A DNA stretch of 64,000 bases from Sphingobacteriaceae bacterium (GCA_947480015.1 CANKBS010000018.1:1-64000), one strand, 5' to 3'; counted from the stretch's first letter, positions 26,523-34,727 are shown. Notes: a model not told the origin generated them from the sequence alone. Numbers and translations are program-made.

Positions 26523-28106
26523 ATGAATCAAGACAATCAAAATAAAACCCGTAAACGCATTTTATCTTCACCGGTAACCCAAACCAACGAAATAGGAAAA
26601 TTACCACCCCAGGCTGTAGAACTGGAGGAAGCCGTTTTAGGAGCCATGTTGCTCGAACGCGAAGCTTTAAGCACCGTTATTGACATTTTAAGTCCGGAAG
26701 CTTTTTATAAAGAACAAAACGGTCGCGTATTTGGCGCCATGATTGCTTTGTTTAACCGCTCCGAACCGGTTGATATTTTAACCGTAACTCAGGAATTAAA
26801 ACGTACCGGTGAACTCGAGATCGTAGGCGGTGCCTATTATGTATCGGCTCTCACTAACCGTATTGCTTCCTCAGCAAACATCGAATTTCACGCCCGTATT
26901 GTGGCGCAAAAATATTTACAACGCGAATTAATTCGCTTGAGCACCGAAACCATTAAGGTAGCATACGAAGACAGTACCGACGTGTTTGAGCTGCTCGACG
27001 AAACGACCAAAAATATTTTTGAGATTCTCGATTCTAACGTGCGTAAACAGCACGATAAAATGAGCACGCTCATTGCCAAAGCCATTACTGAAATTGAAAG
27101 TGCAGCCAATCAAAAAGACGGTTTACTTGGTGTACCAAGTGGCTTTACAGCTATGGACCGTATTACCGGTGGCTGGCAAAAATCCGATCTGCATATTCTT
27201 GCAGCTCGGCCTGGTATGGGTAAAACGGCCTTTGTGGTTTCAATGGCCAAAAATGCAGCGGTAGAATTTAATAAACCGGTTGCCATTTTTAGTTTAGAAA
27301 TGAGCAGTTTACAATTGGTAAAACGTTTGATCTCAAGCGAAACAGAAATTTCACAAGATAAAATTTTAAAAGGTCAACTCGATAACCACGAATTTGTTCA
27401 ACTCAACGAACGCATCAAAAAACTGGCTGTAGCGCCTTTGTTTATCGACGATACCCCCGCCCTCTCTATTTTTGAATTGCGTGCCAAGGCGCGCCGTTTA
27501 AAAGAGAATCAAAAGGTAGAGTTGATTATCATTGACTACCTTCAACTCATGAGCGGTGGTCCCGATGGAAAAGGAAACCGTGAACAGGAGATTTCTCAAA
27601 TTTCACGTGGTTTAAAAAGTTTAGCCAAAGAACTCGAAATTCCCATCATTGCACTTTCTCAGTTAAGTCGTCAGGTTGAAAACAGACCGGGTGGCAGTAA
27701 ACGTCCACAATTAAGTGATTTACGTGAATCGGGTGCTATTGAACAAGATGCCGATATGGTAATGTTTATCTACCGTCCGGAGTATTACGGTTTGGAGGTT
27801 GACGAAAACAACGAACCTACCCGTGGTCGCGCCGAAGTAATCATTGCCAAAAACAGACATGGTGCCCTCGAAACGGTTAAATTACGTTTCATTGGTCAGT
27901 ATGCTAAATTTGCCGACCTCGATTATACCGAAGGTCAGGATAATGGTTACAACCAAAATAACCCGGCTTCCTTACAACAAAACGATGAGTTCTTAAATAC
28001 AGGGACAAAAACAGTAGCCTCTAAAAACTGGGATCGTATTGATGAAGGTAGCAGCGATATTATTAAACGTAACGATATTGAAGATTTTAACGAACCTCCG
28101 TTCTAG
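26523..28106 (+). CDS. dnaB: Replicative DNA helicase DnaB
   Basis: A 527-residue hexameric 5'-3' helicase of the replisome. The N-terminal collar domain opens PPQAVELEEAVLGAMLLE, and the RecA-type core has Walker A AARPGMGKTAF, Walker B LIIIDYLQLM, and arginine-finger region SDLRESGAIEQDADMVMFIYR. No intein is present. The frame can begin at 26451, but the ATG at 26523 (MNQDNQNKTRK) fits the usual length, and a near-consensus -7 box (CACATTTG, 26500-26507) lies in the extension. Confidence 0.97.
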   Translation: MNQDNQNKTRKRILSSPVTQTNEIGKLPPQAVELEEAVLGAMLLEREALSTVIDILSPEAFYKEQNGRVFGAMIALFNRSEPVDILTVTQELKRTGELEIVGGAYYVSALTNRIASSANIEFHARIVAQKYLQRELIRLSTETIKVAYEDSTDVFELLDETTKNIFEILDSNVRKQHDKMSTLIAKAITEIESAANQKDGLLGVPSGFTAMDRITGGWQKSDLHILAARPGMGKTAFVVSMAKNAAVEFNKPVAIFSLEMSSLQLVKRLISSETEISQDKILKGQLDNHEFVQLNERIKKLAVAPLFIDDTPALSIFELRAKARRLKENQKVELIIIDYLQLMSGGPDGKGNREQEISQISRGLKSLAKELEIPIIALSQLSRQVENRPGGSKRPQLSDLRESGAIEQDADMVMFIYRPEYYGLEVDENNEPTRGRAEVIIAKNRHGALETVKLRFIGQYAKFADLDYTEGQDNGYNQNNPASLQQNDEFLNTGTKTVASKNWDRIDEGSSDIIKRNDIEDFNEPPF

Positions 28107-28173
28107 ATCTACGCTTTAATGTGATTTTTTTGTAACGTTTTACGTAAATGTAATTATACTACAAAACAGCGCT

Positions 28174-28860
28174 ATGAAGAAATTATACCTCCTACTTTCT
28201 TGCCTTTTACTAATAACCCTCTCGGGACTCGCTCAGGGCCTTCAGCCAACGAGCAACTTAGCTTTACTTAAAGGTAAGGTCACCAATTTTAAAAATAAAG
28301 CCCTTAGCAACGAACTCGTTTTACTGGTGAATGATGTCACCAAAGCAAGTTTTAAAATTGCTACCGATGCTAAAGGGAATTTCGAATTACTCGTACCCAT
28401 TACCGCCACTTACAGTTTGAAGTATAAAAACTTTACCAAGGAAATGGATTACACCAAAATGGTTATTCCATCAGATAAAGATGCGATATATGAAGTCCTC
28501 ATAAAAATTGATCCGCCCAAAGAATTTGTTTTAGATAATGTTTATTTTGATACCGGTAAATCAACACTTAAACCCAACTCCAACAAAACACTCAACGACC
28601 TGGTAGACGTTTTAAAACTCAAAAGTACCATGGTGATCGAGATTCAGGGCCATACCGATAATGTGGGGGATGAAGAAGCGAATGTTAAATTGTCGCAAGC
28701 CCGCGCAGAATCTGTGATGAAATACCTTGTTAGCAAAGGAATTGAAGCCACACGCATCACAGCAAAAGGATTCGGGGCTTCTAAACCGGTGGCCGATAAT
28801 GCGGCAGAAGAAGGACGTTCGAAAAACCGTCGTACGAGTTTAAAAGTCATTAAGGACTAA
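28174..28860 (+). CDS. OmpA family outer membrane protein
   Basis: A 228-residue protein with a signal peptide (to about residue 20, LSGLAQG), a beta-rich N-terminal domain resembling a carboxypeptidase-regulatory/SdrD-like fold (KGKVTNFKNKALSNELV), and a C-terminal OmpA peptidoglycan-binding domain from about residue 118 (NVYFDTGKSTLKPNS, IQGHTDNVGDEEANVKLSQAR, SKNRRTSLKV). It probably links envelope layers by binding peptidoglycan. An exact palindrome TTTACGTAAA lies at 28138-28147, upstream. Confidence 0.87.
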   Translation: MKKLYLLLSCLLLITLSGLAQGLQPTSNLALLKGKVTNFKNKALSNELVLLVNDVTKASFKIATDAKGNFELLVPITATYSLKYKNFTKEMDYTKMVIPSDKDAIYEVLIKIDPPKEFVLDNVYFDTGKSTLKPNSNKTLNDLVDVLKLKSTMVIEIQGHTDNVGDEEANVKLSQARAESVMKYLVSKGIEATRITAKGFGASKPVADNAAEEGRSKNRRTSLKVIKD

Positions 28861-28963
28861 TCCCCTTTTCATAATTTATCCTAATTAACACCTTGAACTT
28901 TCACCATTCTGTGGTGTATTAAAAGTTAGACCTTAAATTAGTATCTACTAAAAAGCTAAACCC

Positions 28964-31378
28964 TTGACAAAAACCCTAAGTTTACTGGCTTTACTATTTT
29001 TAGCCCCCGCCCTTCATGCCCAAACCTCTATAAGTGGTGTGGTGCTCGACTCGAACAAAACTGCCATTCTCTTTTGTGCACTGGGTTTGGTAAACGCAAA
29101 AGATTCAACCATCATCAAGGGAAATCTTACGGATGAGGATGGTAAATTTTTATTCGAATCTCTTAAACCCGGAAATTACCGTATTAAAATAAATCATGTG
29201 GGCTTTAACGGTTTTTGGTCGGCCCCCATTCACTTAGATTCATTGCAGCATTTAAAATTAAACCCCTTCATCATCAACGGCAGCAATGTGCAATTAAAAA
29301 ATGTGGATGTAATCGCCGTAAAAGACCCCATTGAATTTAAGAACGGTAATATTGTGGTGAATGTGGAAGGCAGTCCACTTGCGGTTGGCAATAGTGCTTA
29401 CGAGCTCTTATCGCGCTTGCCCGGTGTAATGATAGATAATGAAACCATTTCTTTGCAAGGGAAATCGGGTGTGAAAATCTACATCGATGACCGTCAACAA
29501 CAAATGTCAGGTGCCCAACTCATCAACTTCCTCAAAAGTTTAAATGCTTCCAACATCGAAAAAATTGAAGTGATCGCCAATCCGGGTTCTAAATATGATG
29601 CGGCGGGAAATGCAGGAATCATCAACATTAAAACCAAAAAAATAAAACTTACCGGTTTTAGCGGAAGTACCAATCTCACCTACTCCCAAGGTTACTTTGA
29701 AAATAGCAATGGCAGCTTTTCATTAAATTATAAAGGAAAAAAATTCGCAGTGTTTAGCAGTGCTTCAGGTAGTCAAGGACAAAAACACAATATCAGTACC
29801 TTCGATAAAACCGTTAATTACGATGGCTTGAGTACTACATTAAATCAACGTGGCATCGACAATTACGATAACCGAAGTGGTGTTATTGAACTTGGGGCAG
29901 ATTGGTACCTCAACAAAAAAAACACCATTGGCTTTAAAGTACAAGGCATGCCCGGTTATGGTATAAATCGTTATACCGATCAAACTTTATTAAGTAACAG
30001 TTCAAGCGGCTACGACCAACTTAATTTTCAGAAATCCTTACCCAACGATTGGTACATGGCCAATTACAACTTCAATGCCGAACACATTTTCGACACTCTT
30101 GGAAGCAAACTAAAATTTTCGACGGATTATTATGGTCCTTATTTTGATAATTATGAAGGCAAGCTGCAAAATCAATATTTAACTTCCGGAACCACCAACA
30201 CACGCAATGCCCTAAATTTAATCAGTAATAACAATCTCGACTTTCGTTTATTATCCTCTAAATTAGATCTTGAAAAAAAATTCAAGTCCGGCTTAGCTAT
30301 TGACGCCGGTGTGAAAGCCAGTAAAACAGATATATCCAGCGATTACCTCTTACAACGTCAGAATGCTTTCAGTGGCCTCTACACAACAGACAGTAGTTTC
30401 ACCAATAAATTTATTTATCACGAACAAATTGTCGCCGGCTATGCTACGGTGTCAAAAGAAATTAAAAAAATAAATTTTCAATTAGGCTTAAGAGCTGAAA
30501 ACACTGCCATTCAAACCGAAAGCAAAACCAATTCCATTCATTATACCCGCAATTATTTTAATATTTTCCCCAATGGTAGTTTAGATTACAACCACTCAAA
30601 AAATCACAAATTTTCCATTAACTATAACAAACGCATCGATCGCCCCGATTACAATTCCTATAATCCCTACCGTTCCTTTATCAATATTTTAAGCACAAAT
30701 GTCGGGAATCCTTATTTGCAGCCGGCATACAGCCATAATGCCGGATTAAACTATGTTTATAAAAGCAGCATTTATCAAAGTCTAACTTACACCTACATTA
30801 AAAACCCCATTATGGGTTATACCGCACAAAACGATTCCACCAAAGAAACCATTCGTCATGCCAGTAATTTAAACAGTTTGAATATTTTGCGTTATTCGTT
30901 TTTTATGCGCAAGAATTTAACCAAGTGGTGGGTGCTGAGCTGCAACATTGGCGCCTATTACATTGATTACTCCGGAAAAATTAATGGTCTGGATTATTAT
31001 CTATCCGCCATTCCCCATTATGAATGGTTGAACAACATGTTTATATTACCTAAAAATTACAAAATAGAAGTAACCGGTTTTTATTGGGGACCCTGGCTGG
31101 GCATTGCCAGTAAATACAAGGCTCGTGGCGGTGTGAACCTGGGATTAAAAAAATCTTTTCAGGATAATAGATTTAATCTGGCTATTTCATTGAATGATAT
31201 TTTCTTTACTGAAACATTCAGAAGCACGGCTAATTTTCAGAATCAGAACTGGCAAGCTTTTGAATCGAACGATACCCGGCGTTTAAATATCAGTTTCAGT
31301 TATAATTTCGGAAAAATTAAAGTTGAACAACGTCAATTCGAGAGCAGTGAAGACGAAAAAAGAAGAATGAACAAATAG
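28964..31378 (+). CDS. TonB-dependent receptor-like outer membrane beta-barrel protein
   Basis: An 804-residue protein. Signal peptide (to about residue 19, LAPALHAQ), a carboxypeptidase-regulatory-like domain (SISGVVLDSNKTAILFC...GNYRIKINHVGF, about 22-100), a plug domain (LLSRLPGVMIDNETISLQGK, IEVIANPGSKYDAAGNAGII), then a long beta-barrel matching the outer-membrane beta-barrel type 3 group, ending in aromatic SFSYNFGKI. These proteins import or bind ligands at the outer membrane; the ligand is unknown. The start is a TTG, since no ATG occurs in frame before the plug. Confidence 0.85.
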   Translation: MTKTLSLLALLFLAPALHAQTSISGVVLDSNKTAILFCALGLVNAKDSTIIKGNLTDEDGKFLFESLKPGNYRIKINHVGFNGFWSAPIHLDSLQHLKLNPFIINGSNVQLKNVDVIAVKDPIEFKNGNIVVNVEGSPLAVGNSAYELLSRLPGVMIDNETISLQGKSGVKIYIDDRQQQMSGAQLINFLKSLNASNIEKIEVIANPGSKYDAAGNAGIINIKTKKIKLTGFSGSTNLTYSQGYFENSNGSFSLNYKGKKFAVFSSASGSQGQKHNISTFDKTVNYDGLSTTLNQRGIDNYDNRSGVIELGADWYLNKKNTIGFKVQGMPGYGINRYTDQTLLSNSSSGYDQLNFQKSLPNDWYMANYNFNAEHIFDTLGSKLKFSTDYYGPYFDNYEGKLQNQYLTSGTTNTRNALNLISNNNLDFRLLSSKLDLEKKFKSGLAIDAGVKASKTDISSDYLLQRQNAFSGLYTTDSSFTNKFIYHEQIVAGYATVSKEIKKINFQLGLRAENTAIQTESKTNSIHYTRNYFNIFPNGSLDYNHSKNHKFSINYNKRIDRPDYNSYNPYRSFINILSTNVGNPYLQPAYSHNAGLNYVYKSSIYQSLTYTYIKNPIMGYTAQNDSTKETIRHASNLNSLNILRYSFFMRKNLTKWWVLSCNIGAYYIDYSGKINGLDYYLSAIPHYEWLNNMFILPKNYKIEVTGFYWGPWLGIASKYKARGGVNLGLKKSFQDNRFNLAISLNDIFFTETFRSTANFQNQNWQAFESNDTRRLNISFSYNFGKIKVEQRQFESSEDEKRRMNK

Positions 31379-31399
31379 TTTTGTTTCGGGAAGCAAAAA

Positions 31400-31834
31400 T
31401 TATTGCACCGGTGCAAAAATCACCACTCTGAAATTTGTGTTCGTTGGCTTTAAGGGAGGACCAGCATGGATCTTTGAACGGGTGAGATGTACCTGACCTT
31501 TGGCTATACTCATTTGCGTGAAGAGGTCGCCTACCGAATGTGGTAAACTCCACCATATGCCATTTTCCTGCATATATACCCTTACTTCACCTCTCGATAC
31601 AACATCCGCAGTAATATCCGAAGCTAAGATCTCAGAGGTCCAAACCGATCCGTCAAAAGTCCATAACGAGCTTGCTTGCGCAAAGGGACCAATATGTGTT
31701 TGTTTAAGGTTCCCGCTTTTACCCGGAGTACCGTTTTCACCTTTTGGTCCGGCCACTTGTTTGGTACAGGCATTCAAAATAAGTACCAGGCCCAAAACCA
31801 GCATCACGCTTATATAATTCCAATTGTTTTTCAT
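31400..31834 (-). CDS. Small lipoprotein with short collagen-like segment
   Basis: A 144-residue predicted lipoprotein. Lipobox LILNAC gives an acylated Cys near residue 23, followed by a collagen-like stretch of about four Gly-X-Y triplets (GPKGENGTPGKSG), then a beta-rich domain. The ATG at 31834 was chosen so that the signal peptide (MKNNWNYISVMLVLGLVLIL) begins at Met. It is clearly related to the next gene upstream, sharing the lipobox, GXY segment and the later pattern RGxVxVY...W..LP...GDLF. The stop codon lies against a perfect 14-bp palindrome, TTGCACCGGTGCAA (31403-31416). Function unknown. Confidence 0.75.
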   Translation of the reverse strand: MKNNWNYISVMLVLGLVLILNACTKQVAGPKGENGTPGKSGNLKQTHIGPFAQASSLWTFDGSVWTSEILASDITADVVSRGEVRVYMQENGIWWSLPHSVGDLFTQMSIAKGQVHLTRSKIHAGPPLKPTNTNFRVVIFAPVQ

Positions 31835-31880
31835 AAACATGAACTGGTTATAGTTTATCTGCTTGTCCAATTAAGCTCCT

Positions 31881-32378
31881 TTAGCCAATTGCCATATCAG
31901 TACCTTGACTTTTTAAGGTTTTAGAAGGCCTGGCACTTTCACTGAGGATAACCATGCGGTAATTAGCAGTAGCAGGTGCTGCAGGAAATCCACCTTCTAT
32001 ATTAATATAATTAAGTGTGAGGCTCCCCTCCTGAAATGCGTACTGCATAAAAAGATCACCCGAATCATAGGGCAATTCAGCCCAGGAGCTACCCATTTGA
32101 ATATAAACTTTTACCGCCCCTCTCTCAACCACGTTCTTAGTTAACAAGGTTGAATTAACTGAAACCTTTAGTGAAACCGAAGGGGTATCGGCTTTCCATT
32201 GTAAACTTGTAATTTGAAATACCGTACTTAAACTGATACTCGCATTTCCTCCACCACCGGGGGTTCCGGGATCACCCTGCGGACCTTTGATTTCTTTTTT
32301 GGCACAAGCCGCCATTACAAATGTAAATGCAATGGCTACGACTAACCATTTTGTTGTTGAGGATTTCAGCTTATTCAT
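31881..32378 (-). CDS. Small lipoprotein with short collagen-like segment, paralogue of the downstream gene
   Basis: A 165-residue predicted lipoprotein. Lipobox FVMAAC (Cys near 24), then GPQGDPGTPGGGG, a run of Gly-X-Y triplets like those that nucleate collagen-type trimers, then a beta domain with VVERGAVKVYIQMGSSWAELP and SGDLFMQYAF. Together with the downstream paralogue 47 bp away it forms a two-gene unit on the minus strand. Such lipoproteins are frequent in Bacteroidota, but no function is established. Confidence 0.75.
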   Translation of the reverse strand: MNKLKSSTTKWLVVAIAFTFVMAACAKKEIKGPQGDPGTPGGGGNASISLSTVFQITSLQWKADTPSVSLKVSVNSTLLTKNVVERGAVKVYIQMGSSWAELPYDSGDLFMQYAFQEGSLTLNYINIEGGFPAAPATANYRMVILSESARPSKTLKSQGTDMAIG

Positions 32379-32502
32379 TAGGTATAAGAATTAATTTTAA
32401 TCTTTAATAGTTCACGTTACTTAAAATTTAAGTGCCAGTCTCTGTTAATTTGAAATCAATTAATAAATTTAATATTTTCATAAAGATAACCACATCCAAA
32501 AT

Positions 32503-33054
32503 TCAAAAAACTCTGGTCAAAATAAGATCAAGACTCAAATCATGCGTTTCAATGGGAACTAGCGCTAATTCTTGAAAGGGGTAAAAAACCCCAACTTTAA
32601 AGGCATCCGGATAATTGACTAAAAAATTATCATAATAACCACCGCCATACCCGAGTCGTTTTTTATTCTTGTCAAAAGCAAGTCCGGGAACAATGATCAG
32701 ATCGAATTTTCCCTCATATAAATTTGGCTGTGCCGGATGTATAGTGCCCATGATTCCAATTTCAAGATCAACTAAAGACGAGAGTACCCTATTTTCTAAT
32801 TTTCGTTTTGGTAAAGTCTTCGAACAAACCACTGTAATGCCTGTATCTAAAAGCTTTTCAAGCAATGGGGCAATATTTATTTCAGTTAAAAAAGGAATAT
32901 AGGCATGAACGAGTTTGGCTTTTTTTTCGGTGATTATCTTTAAAAGCTCCGCACAAATCCAAGTATCATAGCTCTGTTTCGTATGCGCATCCAATGCGTT
33001 GCGCCTTGCAAACATCTGTTTTCTCAATTCTTTTTTTTGTTCTGAAATCGTCAT
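32503..33054 (-). CDS. 5-formyltetrahydrofolate cyclo-ligase
   Basis: A 183-residue ATP-dependent enzyme that converts 5-formyl-THF to 5,10-methenyl-THF. The N-terminal substrate segment (EQKKELRKQMFARRNAL) and the C-terminal signature LGYGGGYYDNFL with the preceding VPGLAFDKNKKR are intact. Length is typical for the MTHFS family. It stands alone, with no folate neighbours. Confidence 0.93.
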   Translation of the reverse strand: MTISEQKKELRKQMFARRNALDAHTKQSYDTWICAELLKIITEKKAKLVHAYIPFLTEINIAPLLEKLLDTGITVVCSKTLPKRKLENRVLSSLVDLEIGIMGTIHPAQPNLYEGKFDLIIVPGLAFDKNKKRLGYGGGYYDNFLVNYPDAFKVGVFYPFQELALVPIETHDLSLDLILTRVF

Positions 33055-33180
33055 GCCGATTTTTTATTGTTTTAGGATAATTAAAGCCAAGTTAAGGAAT
33101 TATTAAATACAAGCTGCCTGGATTTATTTCTACTCATATCTCAAATAAGTATAAGCAGACTTAAGGCCGCATAGTGAAGC

Positions 33181-33283
33181 GAAAAGCCCCTCCGAAATAA
33201 ATCGAAAGTGCTTTTCTGATTCATGGGAGGAGACTTAGGGTTTGGGAGCGCAGGTTTCTCGCTACCAAACGAGTCATAATGCT
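33181..33283. repeat. Structured intergenic repeat, copy 1 (hairpin plus ~54-nt core)
   Basis: A 7-bp hairpin, GAAAAGC (33181-33187) with GCTTTTC (33210-33216), is followed by a core at 33229-33282 that resembles the cores at 34156-34209 and 34338-34392. Shared blocks are GGAGAC at the start, AGGG, GCGCAG in the middle, TACC, and GAGTC..AATGC at the end. Within this copy TTTGG.AGCG (33241-33250) can pair with CGCT.CCAAA (33260-33268). CCTCC (33189-33193) could also pair with GGAGG (33226-33230), an interlocked pseudoknot-like topology. The remainder of the 336-bp gap (33055-33389) shows nothing else I can support. Confidence 0.55.
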
Positions 33284-33389
33284 AAAAAAAGGTTAAGACC
33301 GACTGAATAACATCAATAAAGAAACAACCTGCAAAATTTTAAAATTTAGTTTAGTGTAATTTTTCAAAGAATATTACGTTATTGATGTA

Positions 33390-34007
33390 TTGAAAATAAA
33401 TCTTGCTATAATAGCCATTTTTAATTGTGTTTGGCTATGCGCTCAGCATAGCTACCAGTCACCATTTCGCGCCGGGCTTAAGCTGGGATTTTCGTATCAT
33501 ACACTCTCGGGAGATCTTACCAGGAGTCGTCCTTCCGGAGACTTGTTAGGAGGATTCTGGCTCCAGCTAAAACTGAACAAAAAATGGACCGCTCAGACGG
33601 AACTTTTATTTTTAGATAAAGGAATCGGTGAACGAGGAAAGACCCCACATTTTGTAACGCTCCGTTATTTTGAAGTTCCCGTCCTTTTTCAATACCATAA
33701 TAAGAATATTTATTTTGAATTTGGTCCGGGTTTGGGGTATATGATTAATTTAACTGAACATTTAAATGGTAATGCATCGCCCAATCTGGTAAATAAATAT
33801 CCATTAACTAGAAGCGAACTTTCATTCAACCTTGGTATTGGCTGCAACTTAAATGAGAAGTGGGCACTCGGAGTAAGACTGAGCCATTCTTTATTGCCGG
33901 TGAGGAGCGCTGTTCCATTAGTCTCTAAAGAGTCGTATAATCGTTTATTAGCTTTTAGCTTAACTCGCCAGCTAAAGAGAAAGAAAGCTAGTGATCCACA
34001 AGAATAA
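33390..34007 (+). CDS. Outer membrane beta-barrel protein (porin family-like)
   Basis: A 205-residue secreted protein. Signal peptide to about residue 18 (IFNCVWLCAQ), then alternating amphipathic strands with FRAGLKLGFSYHTLSGDL, WLQLKLNKKWTAQTELLF, YFEVPVLFQYH and YFEFGPGLGYMI, the pattern of the small outer-membrane beta-barrel (PorT-like) group in Bacteroidota. The start is a TTG; the closest upstream ATG runs into a stop. It is flanked on both sides by members of an intergenic repeat family. Confidence 0.72.
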   Translation: MKINLAIIAIFNCVWLCAQHSYQSPFRAGLKLGFSYHTLSGDLTRSRPSGDLLGGFWLQLKLNKKWTAQTELLFLDKGIGERGKTPHFVTLRYFEVPVLFQYHNKNIYFEFGPGLGYMINLTEHLNGNASPNLVNKYPLTRSELSFNLGIGCNLNEKWALGVRLSHSLLPVRSAVPLVSKESYNRLLAFSLTRQLKRKKASDPQE

Positions 34008-34110
34008 TAAGCAAGTAAAACTTGTATTGTTGCTTGTATATACCCTTCACTTGAATGTGATGCGAACCGAAAAATTATTTAATAAAGGTCAAGAAGGCTC
34101 AATAACCATT

Positions 34111-34209
34111 AATAAAGTTCATTTATTTTAAATAAATGAACTTTATTTGCTCCGCGTAGAAGGAGAGATGTGCTGCGCTGATCTCTATTCCCTCCCAGAG
34201 TCAGAATAC
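34111..34209. repeat. Structured intergenic repeat, copy 2 (18-bp hairpin plus core)
   Basis: AATAAAGTTCATTTATTT (34111-34128) is a perfect 18-bp inverted repeat of 34131-34148 with a 2-nt loop. It is followed by a core at 34156-34209 that aligns over its length with the core at 34338-34392. The core contains its own stem, AGAGAT (34164-34169) with ATCTCT (34181-34186), around a GTGCTGCGCTG loop, and ends GAGTCAGAATAC. The same stem in copy 3 is AGGGAT/ATCCCT, a paired substitution that preserves pairing. Confidence 0.55.
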
Positions 34210-34238
34210 AATAGTAGACCCGTGAAAAACGGATCTAA

Positions 34239-34298
34239 TTTTTGTTTTCACACCCTTCATTGAAAGCAAGCTTTCAACAAGGGCGATGAAAACAAAAA
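34239..34298. repeat. Long imperfect hairpin preceding the first GGTTTGAGC terminator
   Basis: TTTTTGTTTTC (34239-34249) pairs perfectly with GAAAACAAAAA (34288-34298), and internally CCTT/AAGG and TTGAAAGC/GCTTTCAA (34260-34277) extend the stem. An analogous but different-sequence hairpin occurs at 34419-34481, in the same place relative to the second terminator copy. Confidence 0.55.
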
Positions 34299-34325
34299 AG
34301 GTTTGAGCTTTGCTCAAACCTTTTG
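34296..34325 (-). terminator. Duplicate GGTTTGAGC intrinsic terminator, downstream of a tRNA-Ser remnant
   Basis: GGTTTGAGC (34300-34308) and GCTCAAACC (34312-34320) form a 9-bp stem with a 3-nt loop, extended by A/T runs. The 53-nt block 34300-34352 repeats at 34482-34534 with few differences. On the minus strand it follows a 20-nt piece of tRNA-Ser 3' sequence (34333-34352), as the functional terminator follows the intact tRNA. Confidence 0.6.
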
Positions 34326-34332
34326 TTATTTA

Positions 34333-34392
34333 TCAGCGGAGACCGAGGGATTAGCTGCGCAGATCCCTTGTTACCTGACTGAGTCGCAATGC
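34333..34392. repeat. Structured intergenic repeat, copy 3, containing a tRNA-Ser 3'-end fragment
   Basis: TCAGCGGAGACCGAGGGATT at 34333-34352 is identical to 34515-34534, which spans the 3' end of tRNA-Ser. The core 34338-34392 then diverges from the tRNA and continues with TAGCTGCGCAG, closing the stem AGGGAT/ATCCCT, and ends TGAGTCGCAATGC, like the other copies. It may be a decayed tRNA-Ser copy, an integration scar, or a tRNA-derived repeat. Confidence 0.55.
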
Positions 34393-34418
34393 AAAAACAA
34401 AACGCCATTGCGTTTAGT

Positions 34419-34481
34419 TTTTTTTGTTCGTCCAACCACGAGCGTGAGCTCGCTCCCGCTGTGATTAAACGAACAAAAAAA
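34419..34481. repeat. Perfect 12-bp-stem hairpin preceding the tRNA-Ser terminator
   Basis: TTTTTTTGTTCG (34419-34430) pairs with CGAACAAAAAAA (34470-34481), and an inner GAGCG/CGCTC stem lies at 34440-34455. It occupies the same position relative to the terminator as the hairpin at 34239-34298, with unrelated stem sequence but the same T-run/A-run design. Confidence 0.5.
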
Positions 34482-34505
34482 GGTTTGAGCAGAGCTCAAA
34501 CCTTT
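34479..34505 (-). terminator. Intrinsic terminator of tRNA-Ser
   Basis: GGTTTGAGC (34482-34490) and GCTCAAACC (34494-34502) give a 9-bp stem with a 3-nt loop. On the minus strand it begins 14 nt after the tRNA discriminator base and is followed by TTTTTTTG, the classic form of a factor-independent terminator. Confidence 0.8.
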
Positions 34506-34518
34506 TTGCATTTTTCAG

Positions 34519-34605
34519 CGGAGACCGAGGGATTCGAACCCTCGATACGGTTACCCGTATACAAACTTTCCAGGCTTGCTCGTTCGACCACTCTGACAGG
34601 TCTCC
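34519..34605 (-). tRNA. tRNA-Ser (anticodon GGA)
   Basis: An 87-nt class II tRNA on the minus strand. The acceptor 5' strand GGAGACC pairs with GGTCTCC, the anticodon stem CAAGC/GTTTG closes a CTGGAAA loop with anticodon GGA (reads UCC/UCU Ser codons), a long variable arm TATACGGGTAACCGTATC follows, and the T-arm reads CGAGGGTTCGAATCCCTCG. The discriminator is G, as in bacterial tRNA-Ser. CCA is not encoded (CTG follows), so the CCA-adding activity at 54175 would be needed. Confidence 0.96.
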
Positions 34606-34681
34606 TGTTTTTTTGGAAGGCAAATGTACGGCTAAATAACCGATTCAAAAACTATCTTAATGGCTTTTCTAAATTCAAAGC

Positions 34682-34708
34682 AAAAAAAAACCACTCCTAA
34701 GAGTGGTC
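34682..34708 (-). terminator. Intrinsic terminator of the cytochrome oxidase gene cluster
   Basis: CCACTC (34691-34696) and GAGTGG (34701-34706) form a stem with a TAGG-type loop. On the minus strand it is followed by a run of nine T. It lies just downstream of the subunit IV stop at 34728 and separates that cluster from tRNA-Ser. Confidence 0.8.
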
Positions 34709-34727
34709 TGTTTTAAATTTTATTTTA

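Noticed and set aside
34111-34148. Terminator for the preceding outer-membrane protein gene
   Set aside because: The stem is AT-only with no trailing T-run and lies 104 bp after the stop, and it fits better as part of the repeat family.
34389-34700. 103-aa open frame on the plus strand across tRNA-Ser
   Set aside because: Its middle section ([17 protein letters not shown]) is the translation of the antisense tRNA-Ser, a well-known false protein.
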